A stretch of 64,000 nt of DNA from Pseudomonas sp. WS 5079 (GCF_012985465.1 NZ_JAAQWN010000009.1:124001-188000), one strand, 5' to 3'. Numbered from the stretch's first letter, positions 41,415 to 50,554 are shown. Notes: generated from the letters alone by a model not told the origin. Numbers and translations are program-made.

Positions 41415-43811
41415 TTAATGCGTGCTAATTCTTTCCTTAGAGTCAGTCTCGCGTTTTTCGTCCTTCGCGACTATCTCGGGAGCCACATCCGGCAAGGGCT
41501 CCGGCGCGTATTGCAGCGCAATTTGCAGGACCTCGTCAATCCATTTAACCGGTTTAATCTGCAGATCCTGCTTAATATTGTCAGGAATTTCCTTCAAGTC
41601 GCGAACATTCTCTTCAGGAATGATCACCGTCTTGATACCACCACGGTGTGCAGCCAGCAGTTTTTCCTTCAGGCCACCAATGGCCAGTACCTGACCACGC
41701 AGGGTGATTTCCCCGGTCATGGCCACATCGGCGCGCACGGGGATGCCGGTCAGGGCCGATACCAGGGCCGTGCACATGCCTACGCCAGCGCTAGGGCCGT
41801 CTTTGGGGGTCGCCCCTTCCGGCATATGGATGTGGGTGTCGTGCTTCTCGTGGAAGTCCAGGGGGATCCCCAGGCTGCGGGCGCGGCTGCGCACCACGGT
41901 CTGCGCGGCCGTGATGGACTCGACCATCACGTCACCCAGGGAACCGGTCTTGATCAGTTGCCCCTTGCCCGGGATCACCGCGGCCTCGATGGTCAGCAAT
42001 TCGCCGCCCACCTGGGTCCACGCCAGACCAGTCACCTGCCCGACCTGATCCTGCTGCTCGGCCAGGCCATAGCGGAATTTGCGCACACCCAGGAAGTGCT
42101 CTAGCGCATCGGCCGTAACCTTCACGGAGAAGCGTTTTTCCAGGGCATGTTCTTTGACTGCCTTACGGCAGATCTTCGCCAATTGACGCTCAAGGCCCCG
42201 TACGCCGGCCTCGCGGGTGTAGTAGCGAATGATGTCGCGGATCGACTCGACATCAAATTCGATCTCGCCCTTCTTCAACCCGTTGGCCGCAATCTGCTTG
42301 GGCGCGAGGTACTTGACGGCGATATTGATCTTCTCGTCTTCGGTGTAACCCGGCAGACGAATCACCTCCATCCGGTCCAGCAGGGCTGGCGGGATGTTCA
42401 TCGAGTTGGAGGTGCACAGGAACATTACGTCGGACAGGTCGTAGTCGACTTCCAGGTAATGGTCGTTGAAATTGTGGTTCTGCTCGGGGTCGAGCACTTC
42501 GAGCAAGGCTGATGCAGGATCGCCCCGCATGTCGCTGCCCATTTTGTCGATTTCATCGAGCAGGAACAGCGGATTACGCACGCCAACCTTTGTCATCTTT
42601 TGAATCAATCTTCCCGGCATCGAACCGATGTAAGTCCGGCGATGTCCACGGATTTCCGCTTCATCACGCACGCCACCGAGGGCCATGCGTACGAATTTTC
42701 GGTTGGTGGCGTTGGCAATCGACTCGGCGAGCGAGGTTTTACCCACGCCCGGAGGACCGACCAGGCACAACACCGGGCCACGAATCTTCTTCACGCGCTT
42801 TTGCACGGCGAGGTATTCGAGGATGCGCTCCTTGACCTCCTCCAGGCCGTAGTGATCGGCGTCGAGGATATCTTCGGCACGCGCCAGGTCCAGGCGCACC
42901 TTGGTCTGGGCTTTCCACGGCACCTGCACCAGCCAGTCGATGTAGGAACGAACCACGGTGGCTTCGGCCGACATCGGCGACATTTGCTTGAGTTTGTTCA
43001 ACTCGGCGGTGGCTTTGGTCAACGCGTCTTTTGGCAGGCCTGCGGCATCGATGCGCTTTTTCAGCTCTTCGATTTCGTTGTGACCTTCCTCGCTGTCGCC
43101 GAGCTCTTTCTGAATGGCCTTCATCTGCTCATTCAGGTAGTACTCGCGCTGGCTGCGCTCCATTTGTTTCTTGACGCGACCGCGAATGCGCTTCTCGACC
43201 TGCAACAGATCGATCTCGGCATCCAGCAGGGCCAGGACGTGCTCGACCCGGGTCGACAGGTCGATGATTTCGAGGATGTCTTGCTTCTGCTCGATCTTCA
43301 GCGCCATGTGTGCGGCCATGGTGTCGACCAGACGGCTTGGCTCATCAATGCTGTTGAGGGAGGACAGGACTTCAGCCGGGACTTTCTTGCCCAGTTGCAC
43401 GTATTGCTCGAACTGGGACAGCAGGCTGCGTACAAACACTTCGGATTCGCGCTCAGGCGCATCGACTTCGTCGATCAACGCCACTTCTGCACGCAGGTGG
43501 CCGTCCACCTCCATGAAGCGCTCGACCGCACCGCGCTGCTCACCCTCGACCAGCACCTTGACGGTGCCATCCGGCAGCTTGAGCAATTGCAGAACGGTGG
43601 CAATGGTGCCGACGCGATACAGGGCGTCTTCGCCTGGATCGTCGTCAGCCGGATTTCTCTGGGCCAACAGCAGGATCTGCTTGTCGCCCGTCATCGCGGC
43701 CTCGAGGGCTTCGATAGACTTCTCGCGCCCCACGAACAGCGGGATAACCATGTGCGGATACACAACCACATCACGCAATGGCAGGAGAGGCAATTCAATG
43801 GTTGTCTTCAT
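41415..43811 (-). CDS. lon: ATP-dependent protease Lon
   Basis: A 798-residue cytoplasmic AAA+ serine protease that degrades damaged and regulatory proteins. Order: N-terminal LON domain (LPLLPLRDVVVYPHMVIPLFVGREKS), AAA+ module with Walker A GPPGVGKTSL and Walker B LFLLDEIDKM, then the S16 protease domain with the Ser in PKDGPSAGVGM and a Lys in RGQVLAIGGLKEKLLAA. The start is fixed by GAGG and homology. A heat-shock type promoter lies upstream. Confidence 0.98.
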   Translation of the reverse strand: MKTTIELPLLPLRDVVVYPHMVIPLFVGREKSIEALEAAMTGDKQILLLAQRNPADDDPGEDALYRVGTIATVLQLLKLPDGTVKVLVEGEQRGAVERFMEVDGHLRAEVALIDEVDAPERESEVFVRSLLSQFEQYVQLGKKVPAEVLSSLNSIDEPSRLVDTMAAHMALKIEQKQDILEIIDLSTRVEHVLALLDAEIDLLQVEKRIRGRVKKQMERSQREYYLNEQMKAIQKELGDSEEGHNEIEELKKRIDAAGLPKDALTKATAELNKLKQMSPMSAEATVVRSYIDWLVQVPWKAQTKVRLDLARAEDILDADHYGLEEVKERILEYLAVQKRVKKIRGPVLCLVGPPGVGKTSLAESIANATNRKFVRMALGGVRDEAEIRGHRRTYIGSMPGRLIQKMTKVGVRNPLFLLDEIDKMGSDMRGDPASALLEVLDPEQNHNFNDHYLEVDYDLSDVMFLCTSNSMNIPPALLDRMEVIRLPGYTEDEKINIAVKYLAPKQIAANGLKKGEIEFDVESIRDIIRYYTREAGVRGLERQLAKICRKAVKEHALEKRFSVKVTADALEHFLGVRKFRYGLAEQQDQVGQVTGLAWTQVGGELLTIEAAVIPGKGQLIKTGSLGDVMVESITAAQTVVRSRARSLGIPLDFHEKHDTHIHMPEGATPKDGPSAGVGMCTALVSALTGIPVRADVAMTGEITLRGQVLAIGGLKEKLLAAHRGGIKTVIIPEENVRDLKEIPDNIKQDLQIKPVKWIDEVLQIALQYAPEPLPDVAPEIVAKDEKRETDSKERISTH

Positions 43812-43851
43812 GATTTCGCCTCTATGACAGATGAAAGTAAGCTTGAAACCA

Positions 43852-43880
43852 AGATGGGGGCTGCGTGTAAAAAAAACAAG
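43852..43880 (-). promoter_or_regulatory. Heat-shock (sigma32) promoter of lon
   Basis: On the minus strand: -35 CTTGTTT (43880-43874), 14 bases, -10 CCCCATCT (43859-43852). This fits the sigma32 consensus CTTGAAA-N13/14-CCCCATNT except for two of seven bases in the -35. It is 41 bases upstream of the lon ATG. Confidence 0.75.
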
Positions 43881-43920
43881 CTCAATGCTGGCAGTTACAC
43901 ACAGTAAAAATCCCTATGAA

Positions 43921-43953
43921 AAACAAAGGGGCCCCTAGAGGCCCCTTGTTTGT
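43921..43953 (-). terminator. clpX terminator
   Basis: Stem AAGGGGCC/GGCCCCTT with a 6-base loop (43927-43948) is flanked by a T-rich stretch on the minus strand. It separates clpX from lon. Confidence 0.85.
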
Positions 43954-43971
43954 ACCGAAACTGCGAAACGC

Positions 43972-45255
43972 TTACGCGTCTGGCGCAGCCTTGGCAGCCG
44001 GCTCACTGTTTTCGTAGATATACAGTGGCTTGGACTTACCTTCTATAACGCTTTCGTCGATCACCACTTTACTCACCTCGGACTGCGAGGGGATTTCGTA
44101 CATGGTGTCGAGCAGTACGCCTTCGAGAATCGAGCGCAGGCCACGTGCGCCAGTCTTGCGCTCCAGTGCCCGCTTGGCCACCGATTTGAGCGCATCGGCA
44201 CGGAACTCGAGGTCTACACCTTCCATTTCGAACAGCTTGGCGTATTGCTTGGTCAGGGCGTTTTTCGGCTCGGTGAGGATCTGAATCAGAGCAGCCTCGT
44301 CCAGCTCGTCCAGCGTAGCCAGGACCGGCAGACGGCCAACGAATTCCGGGATCAGACCGAACTTGACCAGATCGTCAGGCTCGACTTCACGCAGGGACTC
44401 GCCCACCTTCTTGCCTTCTTCCTTGCTGCGCACTTCTGCACTGAAACCGATGCCGCCACGGGTGGAACGGTTTTGAATAACCTTTTCCAGGCCGGAGAAC
44501 GCACCGCCACAGATAAACAGGATGTTACGCGTATCAACCTGCAGGAATTCCTGCTGCGGGTGCTTGCGGCCGCCTTGAGGCGGTACGGAAGCGACCGTGC
44601 CTTCAATCAACTTCAGCAGGGCTTGCTGCACGCCTTCGCCGGAAACATCCCGGGTGATCGACGGGTTGTCGGACTTGCGCGAAATCTTGTCGATTTCATC
44701 GATATAGACAATACCCATCTGGGCCTTCTCTACGTCGTAGTCGCACTTCTGCAGCAGTTTCTGAATGATGTTCTCGACATCTTCACCCACGTAGCCAGCC
44801 TCGGTGAGGGTGGTGGCGTCGGCGATGGTGAACGGAACGTTCAGCAGGCGAGCGAGGGTTTCTGCAAGCAGGGTTTTACCCGAGCCTGTAGGACCGATCA
44901 GCAGGATGTTGCTCTTGCCGAGTTCGACCTCGTCACCTTTCTTGTCACGCTGGTTCAAGCGCTTGTAGTGGTTGTACACCGCTACGGCCAGAACCTTCTT
45001 TGCACGCTCTTGACCAATCACGTACTGATCAAGGATGCCGCTGATTTCTTTAGGCGAAGGCAATTTATGCGCGCTGCTTTCGGCCTGTGCCTCCTGCACC
45101 TCCTCACGGATGATGTCATTGCACAGGTCGACGCACTCGTCGCAGATAAAGACCGAGGGGCCGGCAATCAATTTGCGCACTTCATGCTGGCTTTTGCCAC
45201 AGAAGGAGCAATAGAGCAGCTTGCCGTTGTCCTCGCCGTTGCGGGTGTCAGTCAT
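43972..45255 (-). CDS. clpX: ATP-dependent Clp protease ATP-binding subunit ClpX
   Basis: A 427-residue AAA+ unfoldase that feeds substrates to ClpP. It has an N-terminal C4 zinc finger (CSFCGKSQHEVRKLI with FICDECVDLC), Walker A in LIGPTGSGKTLLAETLA and Walker B in IVYIDEIDKI. The pore and IGF-type ClpP-contact loops are present (RSTRGGIGFSAEV). ATG at 45255 gives MTDTRNGEDNGKLL, the usual start; 11 upstream open codons are rejected. Confidence 0.98.
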   Translation of the reverse strand: MTDTRNGEDNGKLLYCSFCGKSQHEVRKLIAGPSVFICDECVDLCNDIIREEVQEAQAESSAHKLPSPKEISGILDQYVIGQERAKKVLAVAVYNHYKRLNQRDKKGDEVELGKSNILLIGPTGSGKTLLAETLARLLNVPFTIADATTLTEAGYVGEDVENIIQKLLQKCDYDVEKAQMGIVYIDEIDKISRKSDNPSITRDVSGEGVQQALLKLIEGTVASVPPQGGRKHPQQEFLQVDTRNILFICGGAFSGLEKVIQNRSTRGGIGFSAEVRSKEEGKKVGESLREVEPDDLVKFGLIPEFVGRLPVLATLDELDEAALIQILTEPKNALTKQYAKLFEMEGVDLEFRADALKSVAKRALERKTGARGLRSILEGVLLDTMYEIPSQSEVSKVVIDESVIEGKSKPLYIYENSEPAAKAAPDA

Positions 45256-45303
45256 TCGTTCGATCCAAATCCGATAGGCTTGCAACACAAGATGAAGGCT
45301 TAT

Positions 45304-45323
45304 GCGGGCTTTTTCAAGCCCGC
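45304..45323 (-). terminator. Hairpin between clpP and clpX
   Basis: Stem GCGGGCTT/AAGCCCGC with a 4-base loop. No T-run follows on the minus strand, so it may attenuate or process the clpP-clpX transcript rather than end it. Confidence 0.45.
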
Positions 45324-45367
45324 CGGTGGTCGGACATGCCGACCAGCCCTATTTTGAGCGGCTTATA

Positions 45368-46003
45368 TTAAGCGGGGCGCTTGTCGATCACGGCGTCGAT
45401 CAGCCCGTATTCACGCGCGGCTTCGGCACTCATGAAGTTGTCGCGGTTGGTATCGCGCTCGATTTCTTCCAGGGTGTGCCCGCTGTGCTTGGCCATCAGC
45501 GTATTGAGACGCTCACGGATAAACAGGATTTCCTTGGCGTGGATTTCGATGTCCGACGCCTGGCCCTGGAAACCGCCCAGTGGCTGGTGAATCATCACGC
45601 GCGAGTTAGGCAGGCAGAAACGCTTGCCTTCAGCACCTGCGGTCAGCAGGAATGCACCCATGCTGCAGGCCTGGCCAATGCACGTGGTGGATACGTTCGG
45701 CTTGATGAACTGCATGGTGTCGTAGATCGACATGCCCGCCGTCACCGAACCGCCTGGAGAGTTGATGTAGAGATGGATGTCCTTGTCCGGGTTTTCCGCT
45801 TCAAGGAACAGCAGTTGCGCACAGATCAGGTTGGCCATGTAGTCCTCTACCGGACCAACCAGAAAGATCACTCGCTCCTTGAGCAGGCGCGAGTAGATGT
45901 CGTAGGCGCGTTCGCCACGAGCAGATTGCTCGACAACCATCGGGACCAGGCCGCCTGCGGCCTGGATATCAGAGTTCTGCTGAATATACGAATTACGGAA
46001 CAT
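45368..46003 (-). CDS. clpP: ATP-dependent Clp protease proteolytic subunit ClpP
   Basis: A 211-residue serine peptidase that forms the tetradecameric ClpP chamber. The catalytic Ser is in GQACSMGAFLL, His in RVMIHQPLGGFQG, and Asp in the following RDTNRDNFMSAEAA region. The start MFRNSYIQQNSDIQ is usual for the Pseudomonas protein and includes the propeptide. It is upstream of clpX, as in most proteobacteria. Confidence 0.98.
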   Translation of the reverse strand: MFRNSYIQQNSDIQAAGGLVPMVVEQSARGERAYDIYSRLLKERVIFLVGPVEDYMANLICAQLLFLEAENPDKDIHLYINSPGGSVTAGMSIYDTMQFIKPNVSTTCIGQACSMGAFLLTAGAEGKRFCLPNSRVMIHQPLGGFQGQASDIEIHAKEILFIRERLNTLMAKHSGHTLEEIERDTNRDNFMSAEAAREYGLIDAVIDKRPA

Positions 46004-46042
46004 GCTCTGCAGTTACTCCCAAATAGTCATGTCTTGAATACG

Positions 46043-46069
46043 CATAAGCCAGCGCGAGGCTGGCTTATG
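46043..46069. terminator. Hairpin between tig and clpP
   Basis: Stem CATAAGCCAGC/GCTGGCTTATG with a 5-base loop, 27 bases after the tig stop. There is no strong T-run, so partial termination or transcript processing is more likely than full termination. Confidence 0.55.
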
Positions 46070-46095
46070 GGTGTATTTTCAAACGAGTTGGACAA

Positions 46096-47406
46096 TCAGT
46101 CGGCTTGTGCTGCTTCTGCCGGCTTGACTGCTTCTTCGTAAGAGACCGCTTTGTCGGTCACCTTAGCCTTCTGCAGAACAGTATCCACAACTTGTTCTTC
46201 CAGCACAACCGAACGGACTTCGTTCAACTGCTGGTCATTCTTGTAGTACCAAGCCACGACCTGCTCAGGCTCCTGGTAGGCCGAAGCCATTTCCTGGATC
46301 ATTTCGCGAACGCGGTCTTCGTCAGGCTTGAGGTCGAACTGCTTGACCACTTCAGCCACGATCAGGCCCAGCACGACGCGGCGCTTGGCTTGCTCTTCGA
46401 ACAGCTCGGCCGGCAGTTGGTCAGGCTTGATGTTGCCACCAAACTGCTGAACAGCTTGTACGCGCAGGCGGTCCACTTCGTTGGACAGCAGAGCCTTAGG
46501 CACTTCGATCGGGTTGGCGGCCAGCAGACCGTCCATGACCTGGTTCTTGACCTTGGACTTGATGGCCTGGCGCAGCTCACGCTCCATGTTCTTGCGAACT
46601 TCGGCGCGGAAACCTTCGATACCGGTTTCCTTGATGCCGAACTGGGCGAAGAACTCTTCGTTCAGTTCTGGCAGCTTAGGCTCGGAAACACTGTTGACAG
46701 TCACGGTGAACTCGGCGGCTTTGCCAGCCAGGTCCAGGTTCTGGTAGTCAGCAGGGAAAGTCAGGTTCAGAACGCGCTCTTCACCGGCTTTGGCGCCAAC
46801 CAGACCGTCTTCGAAACCCGGGATCATGCGATTGGAGCCCAGTACCAACTGGGTGCCTTTGGCCGAGCCGCCAGCGAAGACTTCGCCGTCAACCTTGCCT
46901 ACGAAATCGATGTTCAGCTGGTCTTCGTTCTGGGCAGCGCGATCGGCCACTTCAAAACGGGTGTTCTGCTTGCGCAGGATTTCCAGCATGTTGTCCAGGT
47001 CGGCATCAGCCACTTCGGCGCTCAGGCGCTCGATTTCGATACCTTCGAAGCCAGCGACGGTGAACTCTGGGAACACTTCGAATACGGCAACGTACTCAAG
47101 GTCCTTGCCAGCTTCCAAGGACTTAGGCTCGATGGAAGGCGAACCAGCCGGGTTCAGCTTTTGCTCGACAACAGCTTCGTAGAAGGAAGCCTGGATCACG
47201 TCACCTACGGCATCTTGACGCGCGTCAGCACCAAAGCGGCGCTTGATTTCGCTCATCGGCACTTTGCCTGGACGGAAACCAGCGATCTTGGCCTTCTGGG
47301 CAGTCTGCTGCAGACGCTTGTTGACCGCAGTCTCGATGCGCTCTGCCGGCACGGTGATGCTCATGCGGCGCTCGATAGCAGTAGTATTTTCAACAGAAAC
47401 TTGCAT
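46096..47406 (-). CDS. tig: Trigger factor
   Basis: A 436-residue ribosome-associated chaperone and peptidyl-prolyl isomerase. Order: ribosome-binding domain with GFRPGKVPMSEIKRRFG (about 43-59), FKBP-type PPIase domain (about 155-245, NEDQLNIDFVGKVDGEVFAGGSAKG), and C-terminal chaperone arms. The start MQVSVENTTAIERRM is canonical. It begins the tig-clpP-clpX-lon series. Confidence 0.98.
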   Translation of the reverse strand: MQVSVENTTAIERRMSITVPAERIETAVNKRLQQTAQKAKIAGFRPGKVPMSEIKRRFGADARQDAVGDVIQASFYEAVVEQKLNPAGSPSIEPKSLEAGKDLEYVAVFEVFPEFTVAGFEGIEIERLSAEVADADLDNMLEILRKQNTRFEVADRAAQNEDQLNIDFVGKVDGEVFAGGSAKGTQLVLGSNRMIPGFEDGLVGAKAGEERVLNLTFPADYQNLDLAGKAAEFTVTVNSVSEPKLPELNEEFFAQFGIKETGIEGFRAEVRKNMERELRQAIKSKVKNQVMDGLLAANPIEVPKALLSNEVDRLRVQAVQQFGGNIKPDQLPAELFEEQAKRRVVLGLIVAEVVKQFDLKPDEDRVREMIQEMASAYQEPEQVVAWYYKNDQQLNEVRSVVLEEQVVDTVLQKAKVTDKAVSYEEAVKPAEAAQAD

Positions 47407-47764
47407 GGATATTCCTCGTTGCACAGACGTTAGCCGGCCGTTTCCGACCCAAGAATCAAGGGCATGCATTCTAGTGGGTCAAACTCAAGAAGTCACCCTA
47501 CTGAAAACGGGTTAAAAAACAGCAGGCATTTTACAGGTACGAATGCACGAATGCTCCTCGCCCCAGTGACAAATACAGCCAATCACGCCAGGGCTCTGTA
47601 CCAACCCTTCTATATATAGAAGAAGCTGCCAACCATCTCCCTGGCTGCCAACCTTGCGCACAAGGCCGGCGGGTAGTACGGCATCATCGAGAAACAAAAA
47701 TACGACGAAGCGCCCACCCCTGCGACCCAGAACCTGCAGTCGCCGAATACGTAAACCGCTAAAA
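47407..47764. other. Intergenic region upstream of tig
   Basis: No gene is supported. It should hold the tig promoter. It contains a 16-base perfect palindrome CTTCTATATATAGAAG at 47607-47622 of unknown meaning. An open frame reading through the following tRNA is treated as accidental. Confidence 0.5.
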
Positions 47765-47800
47765 CAAAAAAGGCGCCAGACTGTTAAATCTGGCGCCTTT
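47765..47800 (-). terminator. Terminator downstream of the first tRNA-His
   Basis: On the minus strand the stem AAGGCGCCAGA/TCTGGCGCCTT with an 8-base loop is followed by a T-run (A-run at 47765-47769). It ends the tRNA transcript. Confidence 0.88.
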
Positions 47801-47807
47801 CGGAATA

Positions 47808-47884
47808 TGGGGTGGACGAAGGGGATCGAACCCTCGACAACGGGAGTCACAATCCCGTGCTCTACCAACTGAGCTACGCCCACC
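47808..47884 (-). tRNA. tRNA-His (GTG), copy 1
   Basis: A 77-base tRNA with the extra G-1 typical of tRNA-His (GGTGGGCG acceptor start) and encoded CCA. The anticodon arm CGGGATTGTGACTCCCG gives anticodon GTG, and the T-arm is GAGGGTTCGATCCCCTT. It is identical to the copy at 48104-48180. Confidence 0.97.
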
Positions 47885-47960
47885 ATATTGCGTGACAAAG
47901 AAGCCAATCGCCTTCTCTGTTAAGCACCAACCCAGCCCATGGCAAGGGTGACGCTGTATT

Positions 47961-48045
47961 TGGTGCGGATGAAGAGACTCGAACTCTTACGCCTCGCGGC
48001 GCTGGAACCTAAATCCAGTGTGTCTACCAATTCCACCACATCCGC
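47961..48045 (-). tRNA. tRNA-Leu (TAG)
   Basis: An 85-base class II tRNA with a long variable arm. The acceptor GCGGATG pairs with CATCCGC, and CCA is encoded. The anticodon arm CTGGATTTAGGTTCCAG gives anticodon TAG (reads CUN). It lies between the two tRNA-His copies. Confidence 0.96.
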
Positions 48046-48064
48046 GGCTTGAAGCTTTTAAAAC

Positions 48065-48096
48065 AAAGGCGCCAGACCGTTAAATCTGGCGCCTTT
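48065..48096 (-). terminator. Hairpin downstream of the second tRNA-His
   Basis: Stem AAAGGCGCCAGA/TCTGGCGCCTTT is almost the same as the one at 47765-47800. It appears to have been copied with the tRNA. The T-run on the minus strand is weak here (GTTTT), so it may act as a processing point. Confidence 0.6.
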
Positions 48097-48103
48097 TGAA
48101 ATA

Positions 48104-48180
48104 TGGGGTGGACGAAGGGGATCGAACCCTCGACAACGGGAGTCACAATCCCGTGCTCTACCAACTGAGCTACGCCCACC
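48104..48180 (-). tRNA. tRNA-His (GTG), copy 2
   Basis: A 77-base tRNA identical in sequence to copy 1 (47808-47884), with G-1, anticodon GTG and encoded CCA. It forms one transcription unit with tRNA-Arg upstream and tRNA-Leu downstream. Confidence 0.97.
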
Positions 48181-48211
48181 ATCTTGCGCTACTTGTGCCA
48201 AAGCTGCCTAA

Positions 48212-48288
48212 TGGCGCACCCGGCAGGACTCGAACCTGCGACCATCCGCTTAGAAGGCGGATGCTCTATCCAGCTGAGCTACGGGCGC
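48212..48288 (-). tRNA. tRNA-Arg (TCT)
   Basis: A 77-base tRNA with acceptor GCGCCCG/CGGGTGC and encoded CCA. The anticodon arm ATCCGCCTTCTAAGCGGAT gives anticodon TCT (reads AGA/AGG). It is the first tRNA after the promoter at 48408-48436. Confidence 0.97.
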
Positions 48289-48407
48289 CTGATTAATCTG
48301 TACTCTTGGAGGACTACAAACTAAATGCTTCCAGCCTCACACAATAAAACCACTATTGCGCTCGACCTTCTTAACCAGTGCTAGGCTGTGCCCGACAAGT
48401 GCGACGA

Positions 48408-48436
48408 ATAGTATAGACGCCCCCAGGGGCCGTCAA
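48408..48436 (-). promoter_or_regulatory. Promoter of the tRNA Arg-His-Leu-His operon
   Basis: On the minus strand: -35 TTGACG (48436-48431), 17 bases, -10 TACTAT (48413-48408), with a TATACT alternative two bases upstream. A GC-rich discriminator (TCGTCGC) follows, as usual for stringently controlled stable RNA promoters. Confidence 0.65.
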
Positions 48437-48568
48437 ATCTTTTTTGAAAAAAATTCATTTTATTTAAGGGGTTAGGGGAATTTGCAGACCAAGCGCCTTT
48501 GCCCTCACGTCCTGGCGTGCGAGAATGCGCGCACTTTTCCTCCCCCTCTCGATGGTTAATCACGCGTA

Positions 48569-49423
48569 ATGACTGCACAACTTATCGACGGCAAATCAAT
48601 CGCCGCCAGCCTGCGCCAGCAGATCGCCAAACGTGTCGCCGAACGTCGCAAGCTTGGCCTGCGCACGCCGGGGCTCGCGGTGATCCTGGTCGGCAGCGAT
48701 CCTGCCTCCCAGGTTTATGTCTCGCACAAGCGTAAAGACTGTGAAGAGGTCGGCTTTGTTTCCAAGGCCTACGACTTGCCTTCCGACACCACCCAACAGG
48801 CGCTGACCGACCTGATCGACGGCCTCAACGACGATCCGAACATCGACGGCATCCTGCTGCAATTGCCGCTGCCGGAGCATCTGGATGCCTCCCTGCTGCT
48901 GGAGCGCATCCGCCCCGACAAAGACGTCGACGGTTTCCATCCTTATAACGTCGGTCGCCTGGCCCAGCGTATCCCCCTGCTACGCCCCTGCACGCCAAAA
49001 GGCATCATGACCCTGCTGGAAAGCACCGGCGTGGACCTGTATGGGCTGGATGCGGTAGTCGTTGGCGCTTCCAACATTGTTGGCCGCCCGATGGCCATGG
49101 AACTGCTGCTGGCCGGCTGCACCGTGACCGTCACCCACCGCTTCACCAAGGACCTGGCAGGCCACGTCGGCCGTGCCGACCTGGTAGTGGTCGCCGCCGG
49201 CAAGCCGGGCCTGGTCAAGGGCGAGTGGATCAAGGAAGGCGCCATCGTGATCGACGTCGGCATCAACCGCCAGGAAGATGGCAAGCTGGTGGGCGACGTG
49301 GTGTATGAAACCGCCCTGCCTCGTGCAGGCTGGATTACTCCGGTGCCGGGTGGCGTAGGCCCGATGACCCGTGCGTGCCTTCTGGAAAACACTCTGTACG
49401 CAGCCGAAACGCTGCACAGCTAA
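48569..49423 (+). CDS. folD: Bifunctional methylenetetrahydrofolate dehydrogenase/cyclohydrolase FolD
   Basis: A 284-residue cytoplasmic enzyme that interconverts 5,10-methylene-, methenyl- and 10-formyl-tetrahydrofolate. Signatures: DPASQVYVSHKRKDCEEVG with the catalytic Tyr/Lys, DGILLQLPLPEHL, VDGFHP, GASNIVGRPMAMELL (NADP site) and PVPGGVGPMT. The ATG at 48569 is the usual start. It is monocistronic and diverges from the tRNA operon. Confidence 0.97.
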   Translation: MTAQLIDGKSIAASLRQQIAKRVAERRKLGLRTPGLAVILVGSDPASQVYVSHKRKDCEEVGFVSKAYDLPSDTTQQALTDLIDGLNDDPNIDGILLQLPLPEHLDASLLLERIRPDKDVDGFHPYNVGRLAQRIPLLRPCTPKGIMTLLESTGVDLYGLDAVVVGASNIVGRPMAMELLLAGCTVTVTHRFTKDLAGHVGRADLVVVAAGKPGLVKGEWIKEGAIVIDVGINRQEDGKLVGDVVYETALPRAGWITPVPGGVGPMTRACLLENTLYAAETLHS

Positions 49424-49440
49424 TAACCCGCCGCACTAAA

Positions 49441-49470
49441 GAAGCCCTGCCTTATGGCGGGGCTTTTTAT
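49441..49470 (+). terminator. folD intrinsic terminator
   Basis: Stem AAGCCCTGCC/GGCGGGGCTT with a 4-base loop (one mismatch) is followed by a T-run. It lies 18 bases after the folD stop. Confidence 0.9.
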
Positions 49471-49630
49471 TGCCCGCAAAAAAAGTCGTTTTTTCTTTGT
49501 TTTTAAGAGCTTTCGTCTGGTTTTAGAAGAACATTCGACAGTTTCTGGCCCATACTAATAATATGTAACGTCATTTTTCATAAAGCCGGTCGCACCCGGT
49601 ATTTTTCTATCTTTTAGCGAGTCCATCCGC

Positions 49631-50554
49631 GTGAATATTCGTCTCTCTCTCGTCAGCCTGTTCTTCGCATTCGCAGGCACTGTCGCCAACGCCAGTGAAA
49701 CTACCCTGGCCCCACGGGATACCTCGCAGCTGCATATCGCTTCGGGTAGCGCGATGCTGGTGGATTTGCAAACCAACAAGGTGATCTACGCCAGCAACCC
49801 CGACGTAGTCGTGCCGATTGCCTCCGTCACCAAATTGATGACCGGCATGGTGGTGCTGGACGCCAAGCAGAACATGGACGAGTACATCTCCATCAACATC
49901 AGCGACACCCCGGAAATGAAAGGCGTGTTCTCACGGGTCAAGCTCAACAGCGAGATGCCGCGCAAGGAGATGTTGCTGATCACCCTGATGTCCTCGGAAA
50001 ACCGTGCCGCTGCCAGCCTGGCCCACCACTATCCGGGCGGTTATGCCGCATTTATTGCCGCGATGAACGCCAAGGCCAAGGCCCTGGGCATGAACAGCAC
50101 GCGCTATGTCGAGCCCACCGGCCTGTCGATCCATAACGTGTCCACCGCCCGCGACTTGAGCAAGCTGGTGCAGGCCGCGCACAAATACCCGCTGCTCACG
50201 CAACTGAGCACCACCAAGGAAAAAACCGTGTCGTTCCGCAAGCCCAGCTACACCCTGGGCTTTTCCAATACCGATCACCTGGTCAACCGGGCCAACTGGG
50301 ATATCAAGCTGACCAAGACCGGCTTCACCAACCAGGCCGGCCACTGCCTGGTGCTGGTGACGAGCATGGGCAATCGTCCGGTATCGCTGGTGATCCTCGA
50401 TGCTTTCGGCAAGTTCACGCACTTTGCCGATGCCAGCCGCATCCGCAAGTGGATTGAAACCGGCAAGAGTGGCTCGGTGCCGGACGTGGCCCTGCAATAC
50501 AAGGCCGACAAGAATCTCAAGGCCCGCCAGACCGGGGTCGCCCAGTCCCATTGA
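49631..50554 (+). CDS. pbpG: D-alanyl-D-alanine endopeptidase (penicillin-binding protein 7)
   Basis: A 307-residue periplasmic S11-family peptidase that cuts peptidoglycan cross-links. A signal peptide covers residues 1-21 (LVSLFFAFAGTVANA). Active-site motifs are SVTK in VPIASVTKLMTG, SEN in LMSSENRAAASLAHH and KTG in LTKTGFTNQAGHC. The start is GTG at 49631, with a weak ribosome binding site. The protein is full length for PbpG and monocistronic. Confidence 0.95.
   Translation: MNIRLSLVSLFFAFAGTVANASETTLAPRDTSQLHIASGSAMLVDLQTNKVIYASNPDVVVPIASVTKLMTGMVVLDAKQNMDEYISINISDTPEMKGVFSRVKLNSEMPRKEMLLITLMSSENRAAASLAHHYPGGYAAFIAAMNAKAKALGMNSTRYVEPTGLSIHNVSTARDLSKLVQAAHKYPLLTQLSTTKEKTVSFRKPSYTLGFSNTDHLVNRANWDIKLTKTGFTNQAGHCLVLVTSMGNRPVSLVILDAFGKFTHFADASRIRKWIETGKSGSVPDVALQYKADKNLKARQTGVAQSH

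Noticed and set aside
47607..47622. Palindrome CTTCTATATATAGAAG
   Set aside because: A single AT-rich palindrome with no second copy or gene context; cannot be tied to a regulator.
47512..47907. 131-codon minus-strand frame covering tRNA-His
   Set aside because: It reads through a functional tRNA and its terminator, so it is an accidental frame.
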